Made by a program: the position numbers and the translations under genes
The notes under the pieces: generated by a model
The model's database searches: none
What the model was told of the DNA's origin: nothing
The model's input: only the letters and a program-made list of their open reading frames with translations
Source of the DNA: an uncultured Arenicella sp.
GTDB lineage: Bacteria > Pseudomonadota > Gammaproteobacteria > Arenicellales > Arenicellaceae
Assembly (NCBI GenBank): GCA_947499305.1
Contig: CANMNN010000002.1
Coordinates: 1 to 64,000 of the forward strand
Direction: 5' to 3'
DNA length: 64,000 bases
In this document: positions 36,677 through 46,373 of the stretch, in pieces
How the letters are laid out: each line of letters opens with the position of its first letter
Numbering within the stretch: the stretch's first letter is position 1

Positions 36677-36705
36677 TTTACAATGATTTACAATGATTTT
36701 ATAAA
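36677..36705 (+). promoter_or_regulatory. Sigma-70-like promoter for the polymer locus
   Basis: TTTACA (36677-36682), a 17-bp spacer and TATAAA (36700-36705) match the sigma-70 consensus well. A second TTTACA overlaps at 36687. It lies 19 bp beyond the IS200 right hairpin and about 75 bp before the sensor-kinase ATG, so the insertion sequence sits just upstream of the promoter and may influence it. Confidence 0.5.
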
Positions 36706-36781
36706 ACCAACGTTAGGAAAAAGGAATAACTGATAGAATGACTTTTTGTAATCCAGACACTTCTGCTTGAATGACCATTTG

Positions 36782-39376
36782 ATGTTCGATATTAGCCGAT
36801 ACCGTTTTATATTCATGGTTGTTGCGCTTATAGGTGTTGCAAATGTGTTTTCATTATTATGGTATCTGAATGCGCCTATATATGATTTTTTGGAAAAAAA
36901 CCTTGCTGACCAAAAGCCGGCCGAAGTCATTTTAATTGATTCAGAGTCAAGACTTAGTCGTTCGGAAGAAGAGGCTATTATCGGTAAATTGGCGAATTTT
37001 GGTGTTGTCAAAACCGTTCTTCTTCGTGATTGGGAGTATTATCATGAACATGAGGCGAACTTAGGCACCCAAAAATCGGTTGGCATGCGGAGACATCAAT
37101 ACATCAACGCATTACCTATTAGCGCCTTTCAATCAGATCTAGGAAAAGGTCGTTCTGTAAATAGACCAGTGAATACAATGTTATTGTTGGAGCCATCTAA
37201 TGACGTTGGTGGCATTTCACGGGTTTTCGATGGACGAAACTATCAGCGACTTGGCCTAGATTGCGCTGAGTGTTATCTACTTGGAAAGGAATCAATTCAC
37301 AACGGAGATAATGCCCGTGCGTTTTTGATCAACTACTTAAATTTACCGCGTTTCAGCGCTGAACAGGTACTTAATGAATGGGTACCTAGCGACGTATTTG
37401 CCGACAAATTGGTTGTTTTTGACTTGAGCGTCGCCTCGATAAAAGAGGTGTATCAGACGAATCTCTTCAATAAGAAAAAGGTATCTTTTGCGTATTACAT
37501 TGCGTCAGTATTAAATAGCGTGTTAGCAGAGCAAAAGAACGTTGTATTGCCTGTGTACGCCGTTTTGTTGAGTCTGCTTGCTGTTGGTATCGTGCTCAGT
37601 GTGTTTTTACGTGAAATTTCGCTAAATTCGGCGTTAGTTTTTGTTGCTTTCGCGGTACTTTTCCTGGTTGGTTTAAATGTGCTCACCTTAAAATTGTTCG
37701 ACCTGTTTGTTCCCGTCTTGGAGTATCTTTTGCTTATCTCCTTGTCTTTGTTGTATGCCGTTAAGGCTAGAAACACCTTGGTTGTGAATGATTTACAAGC
37801 CAGTAATGGTGTGTTGGAACTGGCTCTTGCAGAAACTAATACCTATTCAGACGTGCATGACACAACACTGTGTGCTGATCTTCATCGATTTTTCAGCAGG
37901 GCCTATGATATCCGCAGCTTGTCTGTATACCAGATTAATAAGTCTAATCAAACGCAATGCGCATTAACTTTTGATCAAGATGATCTTGATGATGTTTCTT
38001 TAGATAAATTAGTAGCTGCGATTGATGGGCTATCCTCTCGCTCCGAACGTTTAGACTTTGTCGACGAAAGCGGTCATGCTCATTCCTATTTTCTTGTCCC
38101 GATAAGTAGGTCTAATAAGGCTGTGGCATGCATAGCGATGTCGATCGGTGGCATCAATGAGTTAGCGATCAACCAACTTATTAACCTAAGTGATAAATAT
38201 CGAGACGAGCTCAATGCTGAAGTTAATTCATGGCTTATGGCCAAGGACGATGTATCAACGCACAATAGGCTTAGTCCAAGTTCGATGCACGGGAGAAGAC
38301 GCACCCTAGCTCATAGAAATCGTCAATACGTGCGAGAACTGATGGAGCGATACAAGCAAGCAAAAGTTAATTACAACCGCTTAGATTCAGCTGTCGCTAT
38401 TTATGATGTATACGGCAATATAATGTCAGTGAACGCCAGCGCCGAGACCTTCGCAAAACAGTATGACACGGTTTGGTATGGCTCTCCGTTGAACACATTA
38501 TTGAGTCACTTATCAGGGCTTAACTCTCAAAAAGCACAAAACGTTATTAATCGTGTATTAATGCAGAACATCGCACACCGCTTTACGCTCAAGGGCGCGA
38601 TGAAAGACCATATTGGGGTACTGTCCTATCGCCATATCTTAGGTCAACAAGGAGATGCGCAAGAGCAGATTCGTTCATTTTTGTCATTAGAGATTCTCGA
38701 TGTTTCTAATATCGGCACATCGGCTCGATTAAAAGACTCTTATGTCAGAGATCTGACTAATCAGATAAAGCAGGATCTTAGCAAGTTGACGCTTTTAGTT
38801 GACCGCCTATCCATAATGGATGAGGATTCTGAAAAGTATCAATTTCTTAGTAGCGTTATTGAAAAGCTCAATGATCGAGTTCGTAAGTCCAAAGAGTTTC
38901 TTGTCGACTTGCCGTCTATTGAAAGCGCAACCCAATACTCCGTCAATTTACTTGAGAAACTTGATGAAACCCTCAAACATTTTGAACAAGCTCTGGCGGA
39001 TAAAAGTATCAAGTTAGTCTACAACAAGCCGTCTTTCCTTAGCCAAATTGTATTGGATTATCGAAGTTTAGAGTTTGTGTTCAATTATCTTTTCGAATTG
39101 TTGTTGGACGATTCGATGGTAAATTCAGTATTGGAAGTTTCAATTCAAGAAACGATGCTGACAAGCGGTCGATCAATATACGTGATTGTGAAAAATACTG
39201 GCTATGGCTTACCTCAAGATATTCTGGAATCGGAAATAGAGAGCGATAAAAATCATCCGTTAAAACGTTGTAAGGAGTTTGCAGAGCTTCACGGCGGTCA
39301 CCTTGAACTCTCTACCAAAGTAGGAGAGGGAATTGAGTTTTGTTTAGAGCTACCAGTCTTTAATAAGGTACATTAA
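36782..39376 (+). CDS. Membrane sensor with degenerate histidine-kinase domain
   Basis: 864 residues from ATG 36782 (a TTG at 36767 adds five). An N-terminal membrane helix, an extracytoplasmic CHASE2-like region (AEVILIDSESRLSRSEEEAIIGKLA), three further membrane helices (about 245-330), a GAF-like then PAS-like region (about 520-600, VAIYDVYGNIMSVNASAETFAK), and a C-terminal ATPase-like domain with GYGLPQDIL and HGGHLELSTKVGEG. No phosphoacceptor histidine appears in the dimerisation helix, the N-box Asn is absent (FVFNYLFELLLDD), and the G1 Asp is Asn. It may be a pseudokinase sensor. First gene of the locus, 31 bp before the response regulator. Confidence 0.75.
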   Translation: MFDISRYRFIFMVVALIGVANVFSLLWYLNAPIYDFLEKNLADQKPAEVILIDSESRLSRSEEEAIIGKLANFGVVKTVLLRDWEYYHEHEANLGTQKSVGMRRHQYINALPISAFQSDLGKGRSVNRPVNTMLLLEPSNDVGGISRVFDGRNYQRLGLDCAECYLLGKESIHNGDNARAFLINYLNLPRFSAEQVLNEWVPSDVFADKLVVFDLSVASIKEVYQTNLFNKKKVSFAYYIASVLNSVLAEQKNVVLPVYAVLLSLLAVGIVLSVFLREISLNSALVFVAFAVLFLVGLNVLTLKLFDLFVPVLEYLLLISLSLLYAVKARNTLVVNDLQASNGVLELALAETNTYSDVHDTTLCADLHRFFSRAYDIRSLSVYQINKSNQTQCALTFDQDDLDDVSLDKLVAAIDGLSSRSERLDFVDESGHAHSYFLVPISRSNKAVACIAMSIGGINELAINQLINLSDKYRDELNAEVNSWLMAKDDVSTHNRLSPSSMHGRRRTLAHRNRQYVRELMERYKQAKVNYNRLDSAVAIYDVYGNIMSVNASAETFAKQYDTVWYGSPLNTLLSHLSGLNSQKAQNVINRVLMQNIAHRFTLKGAMKDHIGVLSYRHILGQQGDAQEQIRSFLSLEILDVSNIGTSARLKDSYVRDLTNQIKQDLSKLTLLVDRLSIMDEDSEKYQFLSSVIEKLNDRVRKSKEFLVDLPSIESATQYSVNLLEKLDETLKHFEQALADKSIKLVYNKPSFLSQIVLDYRSLEFVFNYLFELLLDDSMVNSVLEVSIQETMLTSGRSIYVIVKNTGYGLPQDILESEIESDKNHPLKRCKEFAELHGGHLELSTKVGEGIEFCLELPVFNKVH

Positions 39377-39407
39377 TTGGGGAAAAGTCGTTGAGGGGCG
39401 AAAATAG

Positions 39408-39779
39408 ATGAGTGATCAAATTAAAATTCTTTTGGTGGAAGACAGCGAGGAAATACGTGATCTTCTGCGGTTCGTTTTTGAAGCCAGAGGTTTTGAAATT
39501 GACAGTGCCCAGGATGGTGTAGATGCAAGCTCTAAAGAACTTGAGCAATTTGATGTCATCATCCTTGACCTGCAAATGCCGAATATGGATGGTAAACAGT
39601 TTTTGCATTTATTACGAAAGGAGAGGGGCTTATCGATTCCCGTTATTATGTTTACCAGTCATGAGCAAGGCGGCTTGGAAGCGGAATTACTAGAGTCTGG
39701 CGCAAACAAATTAATTGCCAAGCCTGCACGAGCTGACGTGTTGATCAAAGAAGTATTAAGTATTATGCAAAGTAGTTAG
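39408..39779 (+). CDS. Single-domain response regulator (CheY-like)
   Basis: 123 residues with all receiver residues: E11-D12, phosphoacceptor D54 (DVIILDLQMPNMDG), T83 and K105 (LIAKPAR). There is no DNA-binding or enzymatic output domain, so it acts by protein contact. It lies between the degenerate sensor and the CapC-like gene (7-bp gap), suggesting it transmits a signal directly to the membrane synthesis complex. Confidence 0.93.
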   Translation: MSDQIKILLVEDSEEIRDLLRFVFEARGFEIDSAQDGVDASSKELEQFDVIILDLQMPNMDGKQFLHLLRKERGLSIPVIMFTSHEQGGLEAELLESGANKLIAKPARADVLIKEVLSIMQSS

Positions 39780-39786
39780 ACCACCG

Positions 39787-42700
39787 ATGTTAGAAGGACT
39801 ATTTCCAATTGCGCTGTTCCCTCCAGGGGGCTTAGCCAGCTCGGTTATTGTTCCTGTTTGGGTTGGTGTGCTCGTTGTGGCGTTTTTCAATCTACGCTTT
39901 GGCTGGGTTCTATCTGGCTTGGTGGTGCCGGGTTACTTAGTGCCCATGCTGATCGTCAACCCTTCATTGGCCTTGGTGAATTACATTGAAGCATTAATCA
40001 CTTTATCGCTGGCCATGTTTGTGTCAAACCGTGTGACGATTTGGGCTAACTGGAGTCATTTTTTTGGCCGAGATCGATTTTTTCTAATCGTATTGGTCAG
40101 TGTGTTTGTCCGTTTAACCTTAGATACATGGGGGTTCGACTTATTGAGTGCCGCTGTTTACCAATACAGCGGCGAACAAGTTTCTTTTCGCAATGACTTA
40201 CACAGCTTTGGCCTAATTATAATTGCGTTAATGAGTAATCAAATGTGGAAAACTGGCGTGCTTCGCGGCAGTTTTCACATGCTGGTTACCGTTGGTGTAA
40301 CCTTGATTTTAGTGCGTTACGTATTAATGAACTTTACTAACTTCAGCCTGACCAATTTAGCGTTCATGTATGAAGAGGTGTCAGTTGCGATTTTGGCTAG
40401 CCCGAAGAGCTACATGATTCTCTTGGTGTCGTGTTACGTCGCATCACGGATGAACCTGCGTTACGGGTGGGAATACGCGGGTATCCTTGTACCATCGTTA
40501 TTGGCTATTCAATGGTATCAGCCGTTAAAAATCGTTGCCACGTTTGCTGAAACCTTAGTGGTGCTTGCTATTGCATCACTGCTGCTGGGAAATCGGTTTA
40601 TCGCTAACCTGGACATAACTGGGGCGCGTAAAATCGTACTGTTCTTCACTGTTAGTTTTGCCTATAAGTTTGCATTAGCGTTGTCTTTAGGTGTGATAGC
40701 ACCTTATCAGAAAGCTTCTGATTTCTTTGCCTTTGGTTATCTATTGTCGACACTCATTGCTATTAAGATGCACGATAAGAATTTGGTTATCGGCATGTCA
40801 CGCACAGTGTTACAAAGCTCACTGGCTGCACTTTTTTTTGCCACTATTATTGGTTTTACTTTACTTAAAACGGTTCCGTCACTTAACCAATCTTGGTTTT
40901 CAAACGAATTAGTGAGCGAACACCGTCAACAATCTGTGGTTGACGATGATATAGACCTAGTGTCGTGGCTTATTGAAAATAAGTCTAAAGCTTACGAGCT
41001 CCGAGAGCAAGCAGAGACCGCGACTCAGTCTCTGCAATCAATTAGTCGCTTTAGAGAGGCGATAGACTTACTAATGAGTTATCGAGCGCAGCCAAACTCA
41101 ATGACATTACTAAAAGCGCAAACAACATTGGCGGATATTGGGGCTGATCTGAAAAAAATAGAGGCGAGATACCTGGTTATCAGTCACGACGACGATGCAA
41201 CGTTTGGTAATTATGTAATAGACCTGAATAAGCAATCCAAAGAGCTGCTTATTCAAGCTCCAAAAGGCTTATCAGAGAGGCAATCTTATAACACGGCTTT
41301 GGCACTATTTAATCTCAGCGATGCAGCCTATTTGGCAATTTCCAATGGCCTCGTGGTTTCCGGGGCGAGTGACCTAAGCAATAGCAATTCAATATTTAAC
41401 CATTTTCAAATGTTGACGGCCAAAAGTAATGTTGTGCAAATACGAACCGCAACACGCGGCGTGTCTGATAAGGCGCGTCGTTGGTCGAACGGTAAAATTT
41501 TAGAAGAAGGTGAAGTGTTCGCGTGGGTTAAACGCGCTATTCCCAGCGGTTTAAATTTAAATCAAATACTACAAACAGCACCAAACCTCAGTCTAAATTG
41601 GTTTACACCCTCATTTACCAATCGCCAACGAGATCTAAGCAATCAAGCGTTTGTTGAATTACTATTTGATCGGCCAACGGCAATAAAAATTCAAACTCTG
41701 GCACGACTATCTGATCAACAGCCGATACTAGAAGAAGACCGAATCTCAATCGATGGTTACCTGCAAAGCTGGTTGACTGACAAAAAACTACTCATTGCTG
41801 AAAAGAACAGTGCGACTTATCAGGTGCCGAAGCTGGGTGAAATGTTGTTCATATTGGATGAAGTAGTTGCTGAAATACTCAGTTTAATTGAATCTGAATA
41901 CAGTGAAGGCCAGTGGTCGGAGTTAGGTTATACCAAGTTGAGTCAAGTTAATCAGCTGTTGAGTTATTTTAATTATCAGCTTATTCAATATCGAGATATC
42001 AATACTCAGGAAACGTTTATTGTGATTTCAGAAGTGTTTGGGCCTCACGCGCCAAGGCATTGGGGCACTTACGTGTTTAGGTTGAATGGCGACTCGTCGT
42101 TTGTGGTGGAAGTACCAAGACCCATATTTGAACGCCGCACCTTTGAGTTAGGCCTGCACGCTTTTCAGACTCTCAAAGCCAAAGCACTGTTCATAGCAGG
42201 CGCGCATCCACAAGCCAATACCGATGCCAGTTCGGATATTCTAAAACTGCGAAACAGGCGCAGTTTGTTTACAACCATGCACTATGGTATCGCCAGGTAT
42301 TACGCCGATTATCCACTTCATTTTGCGCAAATTCGATCAATGTCTTCACGTCAGCGCCAAGACAACGCCAATGTGGACGTGGTGATTGATGGAACTGCGG
42401 CCGACACCCAAAACCGGAAGCAACTGGCGAACTACTTTTCTGATCAGGGTTTAAGGGTTAACGTTGCATCAACACAATCAAATGACCGAGCGACTCTTGC
42501 CGTAGAACAAGAAGTGACTGAGTTGGGGCTCAATAGTCAAACCGCACAACTTCGTTATCAAAAAAATAAGGCGGTTTCAGTGGCATGGATCTCAAACGAT
42601 GTACGACAACGATTTCGCCAAGGCGAGTCGTTGACTAGATTGAACAATCAATTGGCGGTAAGTGGTATCAATATTAGTTCTGTTGACGTTAGTCGTTATA

Positions 42701-43008
42701 TAGATGAAAGTGAAAAAGTGGACGAAAAGATCAGTGACAAGGCCTTAGAATCCCTTCTGAAGTACGCCGACAGCCACAATATCGTCGACTTACATAAAGC
42801 AATGGAAGTGGAGCAGTTACGCCTTGTTGGCTTTGTTGATACAGTGACCAACCAATATATACTTGAAGTGAGTCAAAATAATCAGCCCATCGGCTTTTTG
42901 AACATAAACCCGGTTAGCTTTGAGAAAAAATCGCTTAATGATGTTGGCGGTAGCGCCGGGCGGCATTTCATTGAAGGGCGTTACGCATGGCTGAGGCTAA
43001 CAAGATAA
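39787..43008 (+). CDS. CapC/PgsC-like membrane protein with large periplasmic domain
   Basis: 1073 residues. The first 360 or so are membrane helices with two tandem CapC/PgsC-like units: GLVVPGYLVP at 44-53 and AGILVPSLLAIQWY around 231. CapC/PgsC of poly-gamma-glutamate synthases is normally about 150 residues and a single unit, so this is a duplicated form. Residues 370-1073 form a soluble domain with VEVPRPIFERRTFELGLHAF and ALFIAGAHPQAN, which recall metallohydrolase-like segments but are not assigned. The stop is 6 bp before the next gene. Probably the membrane channel or scaffold of the synthase. Confidence 0.7.
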   Translation: MLEGLFPIALFPPGGLASSVIVPVWVGVLVVAFFNLRFGWVLSGLVVPGYLVPMLIVNPSLALVNYIEALITLSLAMFVSNRVTIWANWSHFFGRDRFFLIVLVSVFVRLTLDTWGFDLLSAAVYQYSGEQVSFRNDLHSFGLIIIALMSNQMWKTGVLRGSFHMLVTVGVTLILVRYVLMNFTNFSLTNLAFMYEEVSVAILASPKSYMILLVSCYVASRMNLRYGWEYAGILVPSLLAIQWYQPLKIVATFAETLVVLAIASLLLGNRFIANLDITGARKIVLFFTVSFAYKFALALSLGVIAPYQKASDFFAFGYLLSTLIAIKMHDKNLVIGMSRTVLQSSLAALFFATIIGFTLLKTVPSLNQSWFSNELVSEHRQQSVVDDDIDLVSWLIENKSKAYELREQAETATQSLQSISRFREAIDLLMSYRAQPNSMTLLKAQTTLADIGADLKKIEARYLVISHDDDATFGNYVIDLNKQSKELLIQAPKGLSERQSYNTALALFNLSDAAYLAISNGLVVSGASDLSNSNSIFNHFQMLTAKSNVVQIRTATRGVSDKARRWSNGKILEEGEVFAWVKRAIPSGLNLNQILQTAPNLSLNWFTPSFTNRQRDLSNQAFVELLFDRPTAIKIQTLARLSDQQPILEEDRISIDGYLQSWLTDKKLLIAEKNSATYQVPKLGEMLFILDEVVAEILSLIESEYSEGQWSELGYTKLSQVNQLLSYFNYQLIQYRDINTQETFIVISEVFGPHAPRHWGTYVFRLNGDSSFVVEVPRPIFERRTFELGLHAFQTLKAKALFIAGAHPQANTDASSDILKLRNRRSLFTTMHYGIARYYADYPLHFAQIRSMSSRQRQDNANVDVVIDGTAADTQNRKQLANYFSDQGLRVNVASTQSNDRATLAVEQEVTELGLNSQTAQLRYQKNKAVSVAWISNDVRQRFRQGESLTRLNNQLAVSGINISSVDVSRYIDESEKVDEKISDKALESLLKYADSHNIVDLHKAMEVEQLRLVGFVDTVTNQYILEVSQNNQPIGFLNINPVSFEKKSLNDVGGSAGRHFIEGRYAWLRLTR

Positions 43009-43014
43009 CTTAGC

Positions 43015-45423
43015 ATGAGGTATATCAGCTACAGCTTGCTTGGAGCCTTTTTTCTGATCGGAATTGTCATACTCGGCATGGCTTGGTTTAGCGGCGCTCC
43101 TGATATTGCAACACTAGAAGATGAGCAATACCGACGGGTTAACGCCTATCTTTTACCTGAACAATCCTCTGTTAAATTTAATTTTTCATCATCCGCGGCC
43201 ACGACTAAGCTGTTGTTCTATGCCCTAGTAGATCAATCAGAAACCAGCAATCACAGCGACGAAAAAACGGCTTTCCGGTATTCAATCGAGTATCGTTTTG
43301 GCCAAACAGACGCCTTCCAACGAATCGATTTGTCCACGCAAATAACCGACTATCGTAGCTTAGAAACTGACCAGCTAACCCCCGCTTATCGCCTGCCCGA
43401 AATTGCACTACGCGTAAGCGACAGCCGTAGTCTGGAGTTTTCGATTCCGCCTAATAAAAGAAAAACTCTAGAGCTTAGATTAGTGAGCAAGGACCAAAAC
43501 CTTGAGGGCGTGGTTTTTCGCTCTTACTACACTGAGAGTACCACCATGCGCGATAGTCGACGTCGATGGGCGCGTTTGAGTCGGCGCGATCAAAACCGAT
43601 TGGCACGGTTTCACCCGTTTGGCCGCCACTATTTAAGTGATATCGAGATTCAAAATGTGTTGTCGAACCGTAATCAAATAATCGCCCCTAGCGGCGTGTC
43701 AGGGCAAGACTTTACGCAACGCTCACTATGGTCATATCGGCATCCCGATTTACTCATCGCTGACTCAACAAGCGACGCACAGAAAAAGCCAAATTTAGGC
43801 CCAAATTTTAAGCAGTCTTTACGGGTCTTACAAAATGCGCAAGTTGAATTCCGGTATCAGGTTCTAGCGAAGCAGTCGGCGCGAGTTATCTTTTGGCATC
43901 GTGGGCTTGATGGTAATGTCACTCAGGGCTCTTTTACTTCACTGAGCGAAGAGGGTAGCGAAACTCTCAATCTCGACGCAGGAGATTACGTATTTTACGC
44001 CGACCAACTAATGAACGTTGAGGTGGCGTCATCTGAGTACATTGAGTTGTCACAATTGTCTCGCCGATTCTATCCGATTAATACCAACGCTTTGATATAT
44101 ACGTTAGAAAGCCCTAATTCGGAGCAACTTATCAAAGTCGACTTCTTAGCGCCGCCCGACATCGTGTTTGGTATTAAGTATGAGTTCAAAACCGAATCCG
44201 ATGAGTTAGTATCAAACGGCGTGCTTAACCATCAACAGATGTTAGATGCATTCTCCTCAATCCTAAAAGGAGCGCATGCTGGTACTGAGTCATCAAAGGT
44301 CAACCATGTTTCCAAATCAAGCGAAAAAATAATCAACGTGCCTGAAGGTGCCAGTAAATTCATTATTCTGCAACACAAGAATGCTGGGCTGATCCGCATA
44401 AGTAATAGCTTAGAGTCACTTGCACCTAAGGTTGTTTTCGCGGGTGAAGGCTCACGATTTCATTCGAATTGGTTTGAGTTAAAGCCAGAATTTATAAATT
44501 CGATTACGCACAAGGACAATACTCTGCCAAGTTCAATAGTCTCCGTTAAAGAACGCGCAACTTGGGTCACTAGTTTTGAAAAATATGCGTTTTCTGTAAA
44601 TACGGCCCCTGTGCAAGTTCGCAGGCTTGCCACAGATGAGCTTCTACCGGTAATTGATCTGTATGAACCGATAGTTGTGAACGACGTTGAGCCTAAAAGT
44701 GCCATCATGTACAGACCCGTTAAACTTAATCAAACGTTTGAAATTGACGTTGAGACTAGTATTGAGGGCGATAAAACCGTTGTTCTTCAGGCCTTATATC
44801 AAGGCGCGAGTAATGACCTAAAACCGCTTTCGATCAGTATTGATGGCAAACACTATTCCTATGATTTACTCAACACTATGGGAACAATAAGCTTGCCGGC
44901 AATTAGCACTGGCAAACACAACTTAAGGGTTCAAGCTGAGAAAAATCTTAAGGTTTTTCTCAGCCATCTTGCTAGCGGCTCGGAGCAAAGTAACATTAGC
45001 TATAAAAAACGATCTTTTTTACAGTTTTCATCGCAAATAACGTATCGCCTGCCGAGATCAATAAAGACAGACCAAACCTTGCAAATCTTGCTTGCCGATA
45101 CAGGCGTTTCGGAACCAATTAATCTTGCTATTAATGCGATAAATTCGCAGAAAAAACGACTTATTCGGAGCATACAAATTCTTCCTCAAAAGAATGAGAA
45201 GACAAACATGCTAAACCTGAGTGGTCAGCGCGTGTATTCAATGTCGCCAGCAATCTATCTTCCTTTAGAGACCTTAGAAGGTTTTGAGCCTCATCAGATA
45301 GAGCTATCATTTGATGATACACAAAAGCGTTTAATCAGCGTCGCACTACTTGACCGCTCGAGCGTTCAAATTAATCGTGCCTTTAGTGACACAATAGACG
45401 CAAGTCAAAGCAAGGAGCGATAG
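43015..45423 (+). CDS. Membrane-anchored periplasmic beta-rich protein of the polymer locus
   Basis: 802 residues: one N-terminal membrane helix (YSLLGAFFLIGIVILGMAWF), then a long, non-repetitive, beta-rich region without cysteine clusters. No known family recognised. Segments such as KSAIMYRPVKLNQTFEIDVETS and IDGKHYSYDLLNTMG suggest tandem beta-sandwich domains. It occurs 6 bp after the CapC-like gene and 21 bp before the hydrolase-like gene, so it is a component of the same complex, plausibly a periplasmic bridge. Confidence 0.7.
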   Translation: MRYISYSLLGAFFLIGIVILGMAWFSGAPDIATLEDEQYRRVNAYLLPEQSSVKFNFSSSAATTKLLFYALVDQSETSNHSDEKTAFRYSIEYRFGQTDAFQRIDLSTQITDYRSLETDQLTPAYRLPEIALRVSDSRSLEFSIPPNKRKTLELRLVSKDQNLEGVVFRSYYTESTTMRDSRRRWARLSRRDQNRLARFHPFGRHYLSDIEIQNVLSNRNQIIAPSGVSGQDFTQRSLWSYRHPDLLIADSTSDAQKKPNLGPNFKQSLRVLQNAQVEFRYQVLAKQSARVIFWHRGLDGNVTQGSFTSLSEEGSETLNLDAGDYVFYADQLMNVEVASSEYIELSQLSRRFYPINTNALIYTLESPNSEQLIKVDFLAPPDIVFGIKYEFKTESDELVSNGVLNHQQMLDAFSSILKGAHAGTESSKVNHVSKSSEKIINVPEGASKFIILQHKNAGLIRISNSLESLAPKVVFAGEGSRFHSNWFELKPEFINSITHKDNTLPSSIVSVKERATWVTSFEKYAFSVNTAPVQVRRLATDELLPVIDLYEPIVVNDVEPKSAIMYRPVKLNQTFEIDVETSIEGDKTVVLQALYQGASNDLKPLSISIDGKHYSYDLLNTMGTISLPAISTGKHNLRVQAEKNLKVFLSHLASGSEQSNISYKKRSFLQFSSQITYRLPRSIKTDQTLQILLADTGVSEPINLAINAINSQKKRLIRSIQILPQKNEKTNMLNLSGQRVYSMSPAIYLPLETLEGFEPHQIELSFDDTQKRLISVALLDRSSVQINRAFSDTIDASQSKER

Positions 45424-45444
45424 AATAATGACAGGTAAACATCG

Positions 45445-46368
45445 ATGATCGCTAGATTTGTGTTGATCACTGCGGTGCTTTTAATCGGCCTTGGGGCTAT
45501 TTGGGCTTACGAGTTGGTTTTCTCGGCGCGAGCGACAGCGAACGACCCGACTACGAGCCTCAAGGGGAATGATGATAAACTGGTGCAGATAACGCGATCA
45601 GCAAAAAACAAGACAAAACAAGACAGCCATCATCACCTCATACCCGTTAATCTGGATGAAATACAACCCTCTAAACAATTCATGTCACAATTAGTTGTTC
45701 AAAAGTTTGAATCTGCTTTGGAGAATCGAGAATCATCTGAATCCAGAGCGATTAACGCACCGTTTGATCAAATAGAATTTGATGCGGCAGTATCGCAAGA
45801 CCGTTTAAGCGTTAGGGGTCAGTTCGGTGGCGTATTTCTACAAGCCCCACACAGACTGGCCGACAAACATACTGGCACTATCGTAGAGAAATTAGCTGAT
45901 TCCACCGCAGTGATAGACGCATTTTTTATCAACCAACGCCATCGGCGAGAACTCGATTACAGCCGCCACTCGCCAAATGTTCTTAGTGATTTAAGCCTAT
46001 CATATTTACGGCATACCGAGCGCGGTGTCGTGGTGCAAATTCATGGCTTCGCACAGGAGAAACGCAAATCGGCCGTGGCCAGGGACGCTCACTTTATCTT
46101 AAGCAGTGGGCATAAGGGTGCGCTAAAGTTACCGTCCAAGTTTTCACAATGCCTGCAACAGAGTGGTTTTTCAGGTGTTACCGTTTTTGGTAAAGATGTT
46201 GATGAGTTAGGGGCGACTCAAAATGTGGTAAAACGCGCCTTGCACAAACACCAGTTTCATCGGTTCTTACACATAGAGATGAGCCTGTCGCAACGCATAA
46301 GCCTAACAAAGTCAACGGCTGAACTCACTCGTTTTTCAGAATGCTTAGCGGCATTGGTGGCAATTTGA
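45445..46368 (+). CDS. Poly-gamma-glutamate hydrolase-like periplasmic protein
   Basis: 307 residues: an N-terminal membrane anchor (VLITAVLLIGLGAIWAYELVF), a linker, then a domain with QAPH136RLADKHTGT, NQRHRRELDYSRH and VVQIH200GFAQE. The spacing APH...GT then xIHGY/F matches the phage/bacillar gamma-PGA hydrolase family (PF05908-like), in which the two histidines bind zinc. The usual zinc Glu after the first motif is replaced by Lys, with a His at the next position. It could trim or release the polymer, or regulate chain length. Assignment is by motif only. Confidence 0.65.
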   Translation: MIARFVLITAVLLIGLGAIWAYELVFSARATANDPTTSLKGNDDKLVQITRSAKNKTKQDSHHHLIPVNLDEIQPSKQFMSQLVVQKFESALENRESSESRAINAPFDQIEFDAAVSQDRLSVRGQFGGVFLQAPHRLADKHTGTIVEKLADSTAVIDAFFINQRHRRELDYSRHSPNVLSDLSLSYLRHTERGVVVQIHGFAQEKRKSAVARDAHFILSSGHKGALKLPSKFSQCLQQSGFSGVTVFGKDVDELGATQNVVKRALHKHQFHRFLHIEMSLSQRISLTKSTAELTRFSECLAALVAI

Positions 46369-46373
46369 TAGCA

